From assembly GCA_905221605.1 (NCBI GenBank), contig CAJNDS010002066.1, positions 544,480 to 608,479 of the forward strand: 64,000 nucleotides of DNA, in the 5' to 3' direction. Shown here in pieces: positions 49,119-61,636 of the stretch. The DNA is from Symbiodinium natans. Its lineage: Eukaryota; Sar; Dinophyceae; Suessiales; Symbiodiniaceae. The position numbers and the translations under genes are program-made. The notes below the pieces were generated by a model. It saw nothing but the letters and a program-made list of their open reading frames with translations. It searched no databases and had not been told where the DNA came from. Within the stretch, counting starts at the first letter, position 1; every line of letters begins with the position of its first letter.

Positions 49119-49476
49119 GCCTGAAACTCAGAGACTCAAAGCCAAGTCAGATGCGTTGCCGCTGGAGCAGGATCGCAGTAAGATCGCGAAACTCCGCTTG
49201 ATCCCATGATATGCCATGCCAGTGCCATGCCAGTGCCATGCCTGGTCTGCATCTTTCCAACATCCGAGGCAAGACTAGCACAGTACCGTGTTTGGCTGAA
49301 GCCTTCTGGCGAACAGCACTTCGTGTACGGAAATCATGTCGTGAAGGCTGGCGAGGGGTCCTTGGTGGTGGAGGGCTAGCTGTTTCAGTTTTCGCTGGGC
49401 AAAAGAACTGCAGAAGAACTGCAGACGCCTCGTGGCCGCCTGGCTCGAGCATTAAGCACCGTTTGCTTCTCTCGCC

Positions 49477-49776
49477 ATGGCGGGGACGGACGCTCCTGCG
49501 GTTGGGGCGAGTGGCCTCCCTATGTTGTGAGTAGCCACGGTGTGCCGAAATGACAAGCATGTTGCACCATGTTGCACCATGTTGCACCTTTCATTGCACT
49601 TTGGACGTGTTCGGCACAAGTCTCCGAACTTGAGGTGGAAACATCCTCGTCTTCCGGGGATGGGGCGCGGACAAGCCGGGCATCTGCCAGGTGAGGGCTT
49701 AGACAGTAGAAAGGTGCAATTGAATTTGTTTAGCTGCGCAGGCCTTTCTGGGAATCGTCGTGGAGCACTAGAGTGA
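49477..49776 (+). CDS. Candidate three-exon small protein
   Basis: An ATG in a GCCATGG context opens MAGTDAPAVGASGLPM (49477-49526, donor GTGAGT). It joins in phase to 49635-49690 (WKHPRLPGMGRGQAGHLP, donor GTGAGG) and 49742-49776 (LSGNRRGALE, TGA), giving 46 residues. Both introns have canonical GT donors, unlike most here. A competing frame through the middle exon also reads like protein, so this is tentative. Confidence 0.25.
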
Positions 49777-50094
49777 GGCAGCGTAATGTTGACTTCGCAT
49801 TAATAAACCCCCCCCCCCCCCCCCCCCTTCATTGATCAATCTCTCCGGCCAGGGCCTCCTCAATACTGTTCGCCTAAATCCTGGTAGGACGTAGTATTAG
49901 CTTTAGTATTAGGTAGTAGCACCACGCCCGTAAAAACCGGATTTCCCGGGTCGGATTTACAATTGTGGCGGGCTACACTATTGTGTTCCGGCAGTGGGAT
50001 TTTACAATTGCGGGTGGATCCACTAATGTGAAGTCAACATTAGAAGCTAAAACAAGTTTACAAGGCCACACAGGTAAACTATGGTAAACTTTAG

Positions 50095-50259
50095 GACGCC
50101 TCTTTGGTCCGTCGAGGTCCTGGACATGGCCCAGTTCCTGCTGGGGGGCGGCCTGATGTTCACGTTTGTTCTGAAGGTGTCAGGGCAGCGCTGTGGTCAT
50201 GGTCTTTTTTGTTAAAATAGATCTTTGCATGCCCCAGGGGCGGGGACTGAGCTTCACAG
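50095..50259 (+). CDS. Candidate exons, membrane-protein-like
   Basis: 50095-50176 (WSVEVLDMAQFLLGGGLMFT, then FVLK; donor GT) and 50238-50259 (GRGLSFT) join in phase 0. The hydrophobic stretch and the GRGLSFT word recall the region of 1,3-beta-glucan synthases around TGRGF, but the intervening conserved sequence is absent, so I do not assign it. A further isolated candidate exon is 50936-50995 (IAAAAVYGFARSPGLPFSPK). Confidence 0.25.
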
Positions 50260-50995
50260 GTGGCGGATCAGAGTTCCATTGGCCTGATGAAGTCCCTCAC
50301 TTCTTGCGCCCGGGACCGGGTGCACCGCATGTTTGCTGCCTTGGCTTGTGGCCATCATGAGGCCCCGACAAGCATATCCGAGGTGGTACTGCGATATCTG
50401 CGATACACCCTTTCGTAGAAGCACAGCACGTTCTCAGGAGCAGGGCCTTCAGCTCAACTTTCACTTCCCAGATGCCGGGGAGGTGCCCGCTTGAGAAAGC
50501 GCACCTGCATAATGTCGAACAGAATCTGGCAAAGAACGGCTCGCTTGTCTACAATAAACCAGCAAGTGCTGCAACAAGCCCCAAACTGAACGCGAAGCAT
50601 TAATTAGCAGGCCAGTATTGGCCAGCATAGGCCAGCTGTCCTGACTTAGCCCAAGTACCCTCAACTGCTATGTACAAGTAGGGCCCAGGCCACAAAAACA
50701 CGCCGGACCTCCACACCAGCGCGCGTTTCATGAGCGTTTCCCACAATGATGAAAACAAGGTTGAGACCGACCCAAGGCGAGGTCTGAATAAAGACTCTTC
50801 GAGACTGTGAACGTCAACTCGGATGAGATCCGAATGCAGGTAAAAATCAAAAGAAGCAGAAAAGACAGAAGCCGGCAACGAAGAAGCGAAGCGTCACGGG
50901 AAACCTGAAGCGAAGATTATTAAGAGGGCTTGCAGATTGCAGCAGCGGCTGTGTATGGCTTTGCTAGAAGCCCTGGGCTGCCATTCTCACCGAAG

Positions 50996-53926
50996 GTGCC
51001 CGAGGCAGAGGGCGGCAACGAAGCCGTCATCTCTGTAGTATCTGCTTCGATGATAACTCCTGCGTTCCTTGGCAGAGTTCAGCTTGTGTGCTGTCTCACG
51101 AAGAGCTTCTGGCTGTTGAGAGGCTGTCTCTAAGGTTGGTCACCTTCTAGGCGAGGGAAATAGTCTGGGTATTCATATTCCCGCTCCTTTATGTTCTTGG
51201 TTTATCCGTAGATGGGGATGCCATGCCCATCAAGCAAGTTTACTCGCCTTAAATGACCACCAACACCATTCGATCCTTCTTGTCCATTTGTGGCTTTTGG
51301 GAAGAGCCCCTCTCTTGGCTTCTCGTTTTTTTTTGGCTTTCTCGGCTGCTTGGGGTTGTCTGGCTTCTCGGCTTCTTGGATATGCGAACACATGGATGCC
51401 TGCGAGTAATGCAGAGACAAGATACGGGTCTCCGTCTGAACATGTAGAGGACATGGAGGTTTTCTGTTTTACTCAGTATAAAACATAGAAGAAGCATGTG
51501 TGTCCTATAAACATGTTTTAGGGCAGTAGAGGTTTTCTGTGTAAAGACGACATACAGGCGTTGGATTTCCTTCCAAGATCCACGGAGCCAAAGCCAAGCA
51601 ACAACTTTGTATCGTCATCAATTTTTGAAATGGGGAGGGGGGTCTGAGTTCTTGTATGGTTGTATTTATTGTTCTTCGTGTTGATGATTTTCTGTTTAGG
51701 GTTCAGGGTTTAGATTGCGTTGACACGCCATAGGGGGTGGGTCAGTGAGTCGGTCCGTCTGCGTTCTCACAATGAGTCCCCCCCCGTGCTTTCAAGCTGC
51801 GCATGCTGCACATTCTTGCCTCGAAGAATATCATGCCATCAATAGTCAAATGCACTCCTTAAAACCATATGAGCTGCCCCCCAGTTCAAACCCCGCAAGG
51901 GGACGGGGCTGCGCTTGCTTCATCAGTAGCCCTTCCTCCAAGATAGGCTACACGGCTCACCAACCCCCCCTCCCACTCTTTTTAAGCCATGCAAGCTTGT
52001 CTCAATAGACATCTTTTCTCAACCAAAATGCATATCATCCATACCCATCATGCGAGCATTGTGTTTGCAAATGAGGGCGTTTGCACTTCACCCCCTGAAC
52101 TTGCACTTTTTCAGCCGTGCAAGCTTGCTCACAAGGCTTTTCAGTAGATCTTCGCCTGTCCAAACCCATCTTACAACTGACCATTTTGCTTCTTTAAGCT
52201 GCGCTGCGCGAAACCCTTGGTTTCAATCGCGACCATGCCATCAGTAGACATTCATTCAATATAGACTTTTGAGTCTTTTCCAACCCAGCATACTAGTATT
52301 GAATTTGCACAAAGGGGGCTTGGCAGCATGTGAAGTATTCGGATGGCTGCCTCCATTGGTGACATGCAAAAGCCCCATCCCGCATGTATGTGTGTATGTG
52401 CACGGGCGTGCGAGCGCGTGCACGTGTGCGTATGCGTGTGTGCGTTGCTGTGTTTCGACCTGCGAAGGCATGCCGAGCAAATGTGTAAGTTGCCACGGCT
52501 GTGAGAGCAGGTTGATGTTCGATATCGACAAGGCCATGGAACAGTCTTGAGCTCCTTGATTCTAGGCTATGGGACTCGTCACAGGCGGAAATCATCATTT
52601 AAGTGGTTGGCAGGTGTTGTGGGGCCACGGTTGCGTCGTGCTTGAGATCGAGCACCGCAGTGACAACATGAAGGAACGGACAATGCGTTCAGCTTGACAT
52701 TGTAGCATATTGTAGCCCGAAGTTTTTGCAATTGGCTATATATATATATACACGTGTTTTTTTCCTCTGACGTTTTTTTGTCTATGCTCCATGGCCCGGA
52801 CAAGGGACTTACAAGGGCTTGTCGGAATTAAATCTGTCGACTCTTCGGGCAATTCAGAGGGTTTTTCGCTTCTATTCTGACGACTTCGGTTCGTGTCCCT
52901 GCGGATTGGAATTGTATTTACATGGTGCCTCCCATTAAATTCTGGTGTTTTTTTCCTTCCCCCCTCTCGCCCCACCCTGCCCCCACCCCCCCCCCCCCCC
53001 CCCCCTTACCCGACATTCCCACCAATACCCGCTTACTCACCATCTACGCACCCACCGTGCAACACCGTTACTCATGATTCCCATCAGTTCCCATCAATGT
53101 TCCCGCCAGTACTATCACACACCATTACCGACGATTCTTCCCACTATTCTCACCATTCCCCACCATCTCCACACACCATTACTCATCGCACCATTACCCC
53201 TCATTCCCACCATTTGCCTCCGACCATGCCTCACCATGCACCATCTCCAGCATCACACACCATCCGCTACCCACGAGTTCCAAGATTCCATACCATTCCC
53301 CCCACTTCGCGATCCGTGACCCGGTACCCATTGCCTTCCACTACGCGCCACTTCCACCATTCCCACCATTCCCACCATTCCCACCATTCCCACCATTCCC
53401 ACCATTACCCGCAGTCCCGCCATTGCCCAGCATGACCACCACTACCCACCCTTACCCACCATCACCCGCAGTTCTAGAGTGGTGGCAAAAATCATCCCCA
53501 AACCTCCCCCACCCCCTTCCTCGCACCCTGATATCAACACACCTCACCATCCACCGCTCCCAATCCCCACTATTTAGGGTCGAGTTGTTGGAAGTGAACT
53601 TTCTGTTTAGGTTAAGCCCGACTTCCAACACCCTATTCGCACCCTACTCCCCCAACAGCATTGGGCCCCCCCCAGACAGTTTGTCTGCTAGGGTCGACCT
53701 TAAGCCCCACCCAGACTGCCCAAGCTAAGGAGAAGAACCCTTGGAATCAAATTGAAAGCCCTCGGATGAGGACATGGGGCCCGAGGCCCAAACCAAAACA
53801 CCGGCAGAGTACAAACTAAAAACGTCGCTGAACAACACCCCGAACATGAACAACAATAAGCTGCTACAAGTACGGCCCAAAACTTCAACAGCGACGACAA
53901 CTACAAGATGGCGCGCCCCACATGCT
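50996..53926. other. No supported gene; simple repeats
   Basis: Contains a TA run (52738-52750), a poly-C run (52972-53005) and a long CACCATT/CCCACC-rich tract (about 53020-53470), with six or so exact tandem copies of the 9-mer ACCATTCCC at about 53355-53407. Frames here are Pro/His/Ser artefacts. Confidence 0.6.
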
Positions 53927-54220
53927 CATCCTCGTAAATGTCGTCACTTTTGAAGCCTCGACGCCAAATTAAATTCCAAAAGTGACGACAGTTACGAGGA
54001 TGACGTGCCACATGACTCATGCTCGTAACTGTTGGCCATAGAAGCCAGTAGCACGACGCGCCCCCCAGATGTCTCCTTCTCGTGATGGTCTTCCGCATCT
54101 TTGAGGCCACACCAAACGAAGCTTCCGAGGATGGCAGGCACCCCTCGGCCTCATCCTCGCGACCGTCAGCGCTTTTAAGGCCCCAACCTCCAAAAATTGA
54201 CGACAACTACGAGGATTCTA
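53927..54220. repeat. Palindromic fold-back element, several copies
   Basis: 53927-53952 and 53977-54002 are reverse complements at 25 of 26 bases, with a 24-bp spacer: a near-perfect hairpin. Diverged halves recur at about 54020-54035 (GCTCGTAACTGTTGG), 54150-54180 (CATCCTCGCGACCGTCAGC) and 54186-54216 (CTCCAAAAATTGACGACAAC). The same halves form the tandem units at 33184-33370. Confidence 0.75.
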
Positions 54221-54556
54221 GGCAGCTGATGAGCGACACGCCTTCGCACGATTTGCGAACGCTTGCGAACAAAAAACGCACAACGTGGGGTAACTTCCTG
54301 AACTCCTGGAACCCCAACTAACATGGGAACATGCCTTTATGCGATTCTGACAAGTTTTGGCGAGTAGGGACAGGGGGGTCATTTTCGCCGTGCTTCTGTG
54401 AAAAAGCTGATGTATCAGAGTGCTTCCCTCGTTGGAGTTGTTCCATGCTCAGGAGCACAACAATGAATACAACAAAGTCCAAATCCGTGTGCGGTGTCCA
54501 GCTGGCCTGAGGCACAGATTGTCAGCCATGCAACATACAGGGTCATGACTTTTTGT

Positions 54557-54559
<3 letters not shown>

Positions 54560-54605
<46 letters not shown>

Positions 54606-54763
54606 GAGAGAGAGAAAGAGGGGGATAGTGGGATAGTGGGGTTCGAGACATTCCCCGAGGGGGACAAACGGGGGGAGGTCCAATGTGACCAAAGCAGGTG
54701 AGTTCCAGTTGCTAGATGCGGGAGCGGGGCAGCGCAGTAGCGCGGGGCTCGCCCCGTGCCCCA

Positions 54764-54806
<43 letters not shown>

Positions 54807-55074
54807 GAAGAAGAAGAAGAGAGCGAGAGAGGGAGAGAGAGAGCCACACCCCAAAAGAACTTTCATTCCGGGAGCACACACACACACTCTATCGAGGTAA
54901 GCACAGCGGTCGGTCGGGGACAACAATGAGCACCTCGATTAGTCTCACACACAGACAGTGCGCTGAAGCATGCCCTCGCGGGCGGTCCCTTCGGGGGCTA
55001 TGTGCTGAGGAAGGAAGGAAGAGATAGCGCGAGAGAGAGAGGGAGAGAGAGAGAGAGAGAGTGAGAGAGAGAGA
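54560..55074. repeat. GA and GAAA microsatellites
   Basis: (GA)n at 54560-54620, (AAAG)n at 54762-54804 and (GA)n again at about 55029-55074, separated by G/A-rich sequence. Ser/Leu-rich or Glu/Lys/Arg-rich frames are artefacts. Confidence 0.85.
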
Positions 55075-56005
55075 GTGCCCCCTAACCCGGGGAAGAAGAA
55101 GAAGAAAGGGTCAAACGTATCGACCGTCTCACACGCCGGAACAACGTGAGCACATCAGTGCCGCTTGGTGCGGGGGGTCAAATGGCTTCAACCATTAGGG
55201 GTTGAGTTTGTACCGTTTGGGGCTGTGAAAAGAGGGGGAACGTGCAGTGAGTGGATCTGTCTCCAACGTCCCGCGCTCAGTTTCACGAAGACCTGACACA
55301 TTTCGGGCACTCCTAGTGCCCGAGGCGCCTGCGTCTCCATGCCCTGAAGAAGAAGAAGAAGCAGAAGAAGAAGGAGAAGAGAGAGCGCCTCCAAGTGCGC
55401 AGGAAGGATGAGAAAAGGCCTCCGGGACTCAAGGTCCCTTCAAGCCCTTGGAGCAATGGAGAGGGAATCTTTGAGTGCTCAGTTTGTCCATGTTTACCTA
55501 CGCCCCCACCCGCTCCTGCACGCTACTTGCGGTCAAGGCGGTGCCGAAGTAAGGTGTCCTCGATGTCCAGCATGCTAGAGCGCTCCTGCCCTCAGTGCTC
55601 TCATGTTCTGTCCGGGGAAAAGCCCTATTAGGGCTGGCATTCCAATTCTGCCGTGTCAGAGACTGCACGGTTTTCCCCGACCAAGGGATCTACCACAGTT
55701 TAACAGTGCAGCTTTCCGTGATGTGATGTCTTTGCGCCGCTCATTCGGACCACAAGCATGGGCGCGCAACTGTGCATGGGGGGGCTGGGGGGGTTTTTGC
55801 ATTCCTCATGCCCAGCATACTTCGCTTCGCTGCCCAGACCGAGTCAGCTCACATGTTGTATCATGCCAACCCTCCAACTCCATCCCATGAATGGGGTGGG
55901 GCCCGCTGAGAAGAAGAGCCGAGGGAGGGTTGAGTCCGGCAAGGACGGAAAGGACACAAGGGAAGGAACGGAAAGAAAGGAAGCAAAGGACAGGACAGGA
56001 AAAAA

Positions 56006-56260
56006 AGGAATGCAAGGGAATGGAAGGGAATGGAAGGGAATGGAAGGGAATGGAAAGGAATGGAAAGGAACGGAAAGGAATGAAAAGGAATGGAAAGGAA
56101 TGGAAAGGAAATGGAAGGGAATGGAAGGGAATGGAGGAAACATATTCGAGCGTAATGGAAAGGAATGGAAAGGAATGAAAAGGAATGGAAAGGAATGGAA
56201 AGGAATGGAAAGGAATGGAAAGGAATGGAAATGAATGGAAAGGAAAGTGAAAGGAAAGGA
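56006..56260 (+). repeat. GGAAT/GGAAA satellite-like pentamer array
   Basis: About 250 bp of GGAATGGAAA and GGAATGGAAG pentamer pairs, broken once near 56130-56155. The 283-codon opposite-strand frame (Ser-Phe-Pro repeats) is produced by this array. Confidence 0.9.
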
Positions 56261-56812
56261 AAGAAAGGAGCAAGGAAGGAAAGGAAAGGAAGGAAGAAAA
56301 GGAACGTAAAGAAGAAAGTCCCTGAGCCTTAGTGTTTTCATTGACGGGAAGCATCTCAATGAATTGAAACTGAGTGCTGGGCCCTGCGTTCGGGCTGCTG
56401 TTGCGCGTGTACATGCGCACGTCTTCACATTTCAACAAAAACAGTAAACCATGCAAAAGCGGGAACGGACCAGTTAGCGCGAAACCAGATGCGACAGTTT
56501 TGGCTGGGCCTAACACCGCTTGCGCACGGTGTCTTTCGAACACAGTACTGTAAGAGGACTGACTTGCGATTATAAAACCTGTCAAACCCGTCATGCGAGG
56601 AATGTGTTTGGCGGGGGGGGGGGGCTGTACCTGTGTCTGATAGCAGGCTTGCCACACTGATTATGGGGCCTGCGAGCGGCGAGGTGGAAGGTCTGCAAAA
56701 GGCAGGGTCTTCACTTTCCAAAACCTGCAGAAGCTATCTTGAAGGGCATCCGATGCATAACAGTGCGAGGAGGCCAGAAAAGGTGCGGCAGTTTTTGGCA
56801 CCTGCTTTGCAG

Positions 56813-59800
56813 GTGGCTTGGGAGCATGGTGGAGAAGTGACGGCTCGCTGGTGGGATGCGATGAACAGGCCAGTGGTGGCAACCGGCCCGAGTATTTCCA
56901 TGGTCTCTTTCATGGTGAGGTCGAAGAAATAAGTCAGACAGATTTTTTCGGTTCTGGCAGGCCAAACGGAAAGTCACTTGTGGTCTTCGGCCTTTCCAAC
57001 GTCCTGTGTGCCTTGGCGAACGAGCATCTTTGACAACGATTGGATCGGTGCTCCCGCTTTGTGTCGCTTTGTCGTCGTCAAGTGCGTGGCAGCCAGATGC
57101 CAGGCAAGCTAGGCGAAGCAGAATCAGAATGATCACTGTCCAGTCGAGAACTAGCTGCAACGTGGATATGCCGGATATGCTAGATGCCTTCAGGTCCAGA
57201 TGACGTTCTGGATCTTGTGCTGCAGGAGGCACGGATTGTTGTGTTCTCTCGGTGTTTCGCGCTGATGGTGTCATGCTCGTACAAGTCACAGGGGCACCAC
57301 GATACATGGTACTAGTGAGGATTTGGTTCCAGTACTAGGAAGAGCATCTGCGGGCTTGTGCTTAAGTGGTGTGCAGTTCTTCTCTTAGGTTTTTATGCGT
57401 GTAGCATAGTGCAGTAGGCTTGAGGCATGAGTGATCAGGACCCTGTATTTGCCAGACATGCTTCGTCCTCGCCTGACGCATCCTGACGCACAATCCTTCA
57501 TTTGAGGATCTGGCACCTTTCCGTGGGGAAACCACGTACAGAGCTGCCGTGGTGCTCCCTTGAACTCCTTGCATTTCCTTGCATCATGGAAGTTTCCTGG
57601 GTGCTGGTTGACGGATGTCGTATTTCCCATGAAGCGAATTCTGCTTTCGCACTGCGGAAGTCTCCGGGCAGTGTTGTAGACACTGGCCTCTAGGTTCAAG
57701 ACACATCTCCTAGTCAAACCAGTCCGAAGGATTCCGAAGGGCCGTGACGCCAGTGGAGAACTTTGCTGAGAGGCCACCAGCGGCCCTAAGAAACAATCGC
57801 CGAGCATGAAGACCATTCAGCTTGCACAGGACGCAGACCAACCAGCCAGTGCCGGCATAAACAACATAAATAAGCAAGCAGCACGAGCATTACACGCACA
57901 TCATTGCGCATCTACCAGATCTGCACTAGATCCACAAAGATCCACCAGACGCCCTGCCAACGATTTGAACCCGCAACACACGCCACATGCCGAACAGGCC
58001 GGAGTCGACCCTGCATCGCCGAAGTCAGAGCCATGTCAGCCAGGCCTCACTTTTCGAAGCACTTCCCCGATTCCCTCCTTATACTTGAGAACTCCTATGG
58101 ACAGCGAACTCCAGTACAGTACATCAATGAGGCTAATAAGATGCCACGGTGCAGCGATTCACTACCGGGCCTGAGTAGGTTGACAGTTGGGTTCCTGGAT
58201 TTTGTTGGCGCATGGTCGAAGAAGCCGAAGCACGTGCACGTGCGAATGCCCTTTCACACTAGTAGCAGCAGTTTCGGCTTGGCCCTTGGTCAACAAGTAT
58301 CTTGCGATTTTACATCAATTTCTGTACTTCATTCTGCGTCCCCTGATGCGCAACAGTTACCGTGCTAAGGGTACATATGGCTGGTCTAGTAGGTGTCTTT
58401 GCTTTTTAAGGCTGCCGGGCTGCTTTTGCTAGGACTTTCCTGTGCATCAATAACACACCCCTTGAATGTGCATTGCTGTGCCCTTGCAACCCCTTAACTG
58501 CTCGCCCAAAGCCCGGCCCAGAACTTTCACAACTTCAGCCAGAACCCCTAAAAGCCTATACCCTCGACCATATCTCCCAAGACCTTAAGCTCTCCAAACC
58601 TCGAACGCTAATCCCTCGACCCCTATGACCCGGAGTTGTCACCTCATTTCAAGACATTTCAAGACTTCTAGAGACTATGGAATCTTGGGGGCGGGAGGCG
58701 GGGGACCTCAAACAACCGCGGGAAGGGATTAGGCCCATTAGACATCTCAGTCTTCGTTCTTGGCAGGTGCGGTCGAGTCGGCGAAGCTAGCCCTGCTCAA
58801 AGGCTACTGGCTCCTCCACAATCGACAGTGCTGGTTGTCGCCACTGCTTTTCTAAATCTTTGTCTAGGTCTTGCTAGACCCAGCCTTTGGAAAGCAAGAG
58901 CCTGATTGAAGACATCTCAGGAGTTTCAGAATGTTGCTTGCTGCCTGGTGCCGCAGGCAAGAGCACCCAACTGGTGCGCAAGGTGATAGACCGTTTGCCC
59001 TTCACCCCCGGCGCCAAGGCCAAGCCTGAAACTGGCCTCAAGTTGAAGGGATTTGAGATGATTTGAGTTAAGTGTCTGCAGAGGGCGGGGCACAGTGCCG
59101 GGATGCCTCAGGACACATCAGGGCCGAGAGTGCGCGTACGCAGAGAGTGAACTGCGCAGGTGGTGTGCTCTGCCATGAAGCGTCTGGGCTGCCGCCTTGC
59201 CATCCTCACAAACACTGGCACTTTTGTTGCATACAGCATTGCAGAATTTTATGACTCAGTCGCAGAATGAAGAGGTGTGTTTCGACCGATGGATGCCTCA
59301 GCTAGGTAGGAGAGTGGCACGACGCCATACGTCGTCATGATAGCTTGCAAGAACCTGGCGAAGCCTATTGTCTAGGAGCAAGCGGGGTACGACTTGCATG
59401 CCAAGGCATGCGAGAGATCGCAGAACACGTCAAGAGTCAGCTTGGCTTCGACTACGTGAGCCTTGAATGCCGTGTAACGGATTTGAAGAAGTTTCTAGAG
59501 GAATCTCTAGCTGATGCAGACGCCTCTGCAACAGGATCATTTATGCCGTCCATTGGCTCAGGATTTGTCGCGACGTTGAAGTCGAGGAAGGCTGCTTCAC
59601 TGGCAGGCGAATAATTTTAACGCCACGTGACTCGCCTCGGCCGGAGGTCGCTCTCGCAGAAGCACTTCCTACAACAATGAGTCTTCGGGAGGGAGGTGAG
59701 GGGGTGGGCTGCGCAGCTCCTAACGGAGGAAGTATTACAGGGGGGGTGAACGGGGGTGCCATCAACGACCATGGCGAGCCGACTTCCCGGCATTGCATTC

Positions 59801-61254
59801 TAGTTGTAGCTGCTGCTTTGGCTTGGTTGCGCGAGTGAATCGCCTGGCAACTTCATCGTCTTGTCACAAATATCGTGAAGTACATTGAAGTACTGAATTG
59901 CGCCTATAATTGCAGTTTCCCCGGCACGCGGACATAGCAGCGGCAGTGCAGTGGCCAAGCATTGTGCTTCAGATTCCAGCTGACGGGGCTGAAAAGAGTT
60001 TAAGGTCAGCTTTCGTTTCGTTTGAAGACCGTAGGCGTGCAAGAGCTACATTAACTGGGCCCACAGTTGCAGGTACTTGGGCGAGCTTTCAGACGTGAAG
60101 TTCCGAAAAGCGGATTTGCTGAAACTCATGGCAGAGAGGGAAGGCTAGCTGTGACAGATCTGAGTTGATTCCGTAGAGCGGCCTGCCATGTGTATGAATT
60201 TCTATGCAAAGCAGCAAACCTGGTCTGTCTCTCTTCTGAAAGGCGTTGATTACCGCAACGTGATTACAGTCGGAGAGCCTCTGAAGGGGCTGAAGGCGGG
60301 TGGGCTTGATTCTTGGTCTTGCCCTATTTGTTGCGCGTTTGCAGAGTTTTGCTGTGATGCCACGGCTTGGCAGGCTGCAAATGCGCGGCTCATGCTGGAA
60401 ACGTTCGGACCCAACGTCTTCTTCAATTCTACCAAGACGCATGGCTTCTGAGCAAAAGTTTTGAGGCCACCGTATCTTAGCAGCTCGAACATTGGCTCAA
60501 AAATAGGCATTCGCAAGCTTGAATGCATGGCGCGAAAGTTCGCGATGGTGTTTGCCAAAGTAGACTGAGATCTCGCGAAAGCGTGACGCATCCTAGCTCT
60601 CCAAAATTTCGTGAAAGTCCAGCGGAACTTCCGCCAAAGTCCACATAAGCCTTTTTCTCGCATCCGGGCCTGTGGGAGACGTTTCGTCTGCTGTTAGCCA
60701 GCCCCAATTTTCGGATCGCCTCGGAAGTCTCCTGCCTTGTACCACAGGACCAGTTTAAGGGCCTCATGGGCACTGTCGTGGAACTGTTGTGGGCGCTCTC
60801 TGTATCGTTCTGTATCCCATTGTATCCCTGTCGTGGCACATGGCAGATATCCTTTCTCCTTTCCAAATTTCAGCTTTAACTCTGATGAGCACAGCACCCC
60901 TAAAGGTCCTACAGCATGCTTTCTTGCTCGATGTGCACAGGATCCATGCACTTGATGTTGAACAGACCTCACTGATCCGCGATGCTCTGCCTTTTAGGAT
61001 GCCGGACCTTACCATAGTCCTCTACCTTCTGGGCTTCAGCGGCTCGGATGTGAGGGCGCTGAGGAAGCTTGGCGCTACAAGAGCTCAATCTCGCTCAGTA
61101 GCTGTTTGCAGATGTGCGAAAGGCAGACAGCGGTGGGTCATGGTGGGTGTGCCATGCATGTCCTTTGCATGTCACTTGCCCTGATAGGAAACGACGCTGG
61201 GACGACGGCCCCGGGACACAGGAGTTCTTGAGATCAGATTTATCCACTGTGTAG
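56813..61254 (+). CDS. SerB-like HAD-fold protein lacking catalytic Asp
   Basis: Exons: 56813-56922 (ARWWDAMNRPVVATG ... VSFMVRS), 56961-57007 and 57194-57228 (KSLVVFGLSNVLC, PDDVLDLVLQE), a missing exon, 58767-58802 (VESAKLALLKG), 58957-59018 (KSTQLVRKVIDRLPFTPGAK), 59160-59217 (VVCSAMKRLGCRLAILTNTG), 59406-59590 (MREIAEHVKSQLGFDYV...), 59973-60072, 60243-60295 (VDYRNVITVGEPLKGLK), 60374-60438 (ARLMLETFGPNVFFNSTK), 60998-61066 (PDLTIVLYLLGFSGSDVRAL) and 61188-61254 (RRWDDGPGTQEF ... TAG). From 58767 on, all phases agree. Block order matches phosphoserine phosphatase: RVxLLKG, RLxxTPGA, LGxxLAILTNxG, LGxDYV, then VGxxxxxLK. But motif I (normally DxDxT/V) is FGLSNV and the GDGxND motif is GEPLKG, so the catalytic Asp residues are gone. 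The donor at 56923 implies a 38-nt intron and is doubtful. Confidence 0.78.
57240..58766 (+). other. Long intron region with an unexplained open frame
   Basis: The missing HAD exon should lie here. A 154-codon + strand frame (57904-58368) contains protein-like sequence (LTVGFLDFVGAWSKKPKHVH) that does not match the HAD family. It may be an unrelated exon or chance. Confidence 0.3.
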
Positions 61255-61636
61255 GTCACATTGATATTCATGATTTTCGCGCATGAGTTACTGTTGCACA
61301 TGCACGGAACCCTGCGTACTCGTGTTGCCAAAACCATGTCCTGGGTGCGCGGAGAAAGTTTCGAAAATCTTGCAGACATCTGACTGCTAACTGGAACGTA
61401 CCGGAACGGAGTCTGGATCGGGATTCGCTCGGCACTGGTACTGCCTGCTAAAATCATGCTCCGCAAAATGGCCCGATCACATTCTAGTATTCCATAAAGT
61501 ACACCATAAAGCTTTCTGTAGTATTCTAAAGTCTATGGTACATCCTACATCTTCTGGACGTAGTGGTCACAGATTGAATGGGGCACTGCAATGTCTCGTG
61601 GTCAGAGCAGTCAGAGCATGTCAGAGACTGTCAGAG

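Noticed and set aside
50095-50259. 1,3-beta-glucan synthase
   Set aside because: Only two short resemblances; the conserved sequence expected between them is absent, so no name was assigned.
54449-54926. Ser/Leu-rich frames on the - strand
   Set aside because: Produced by GA and GAAA microsatellites.
55758-56657. Frames of up to 283 codons on the - strand and 158 on the + strand
   Set aside because: Most of each is the GGAAT/GGAAA array translated; no non-repeat protein sequence supports them.
58921-59068. Apparent Walker-A-like word (PGAAGKST)
   Set aside because: The reading crosses an intron end; the exon begins at 58957 and the GKST belongs to the SerB-like LLKG|KSTQ junction.
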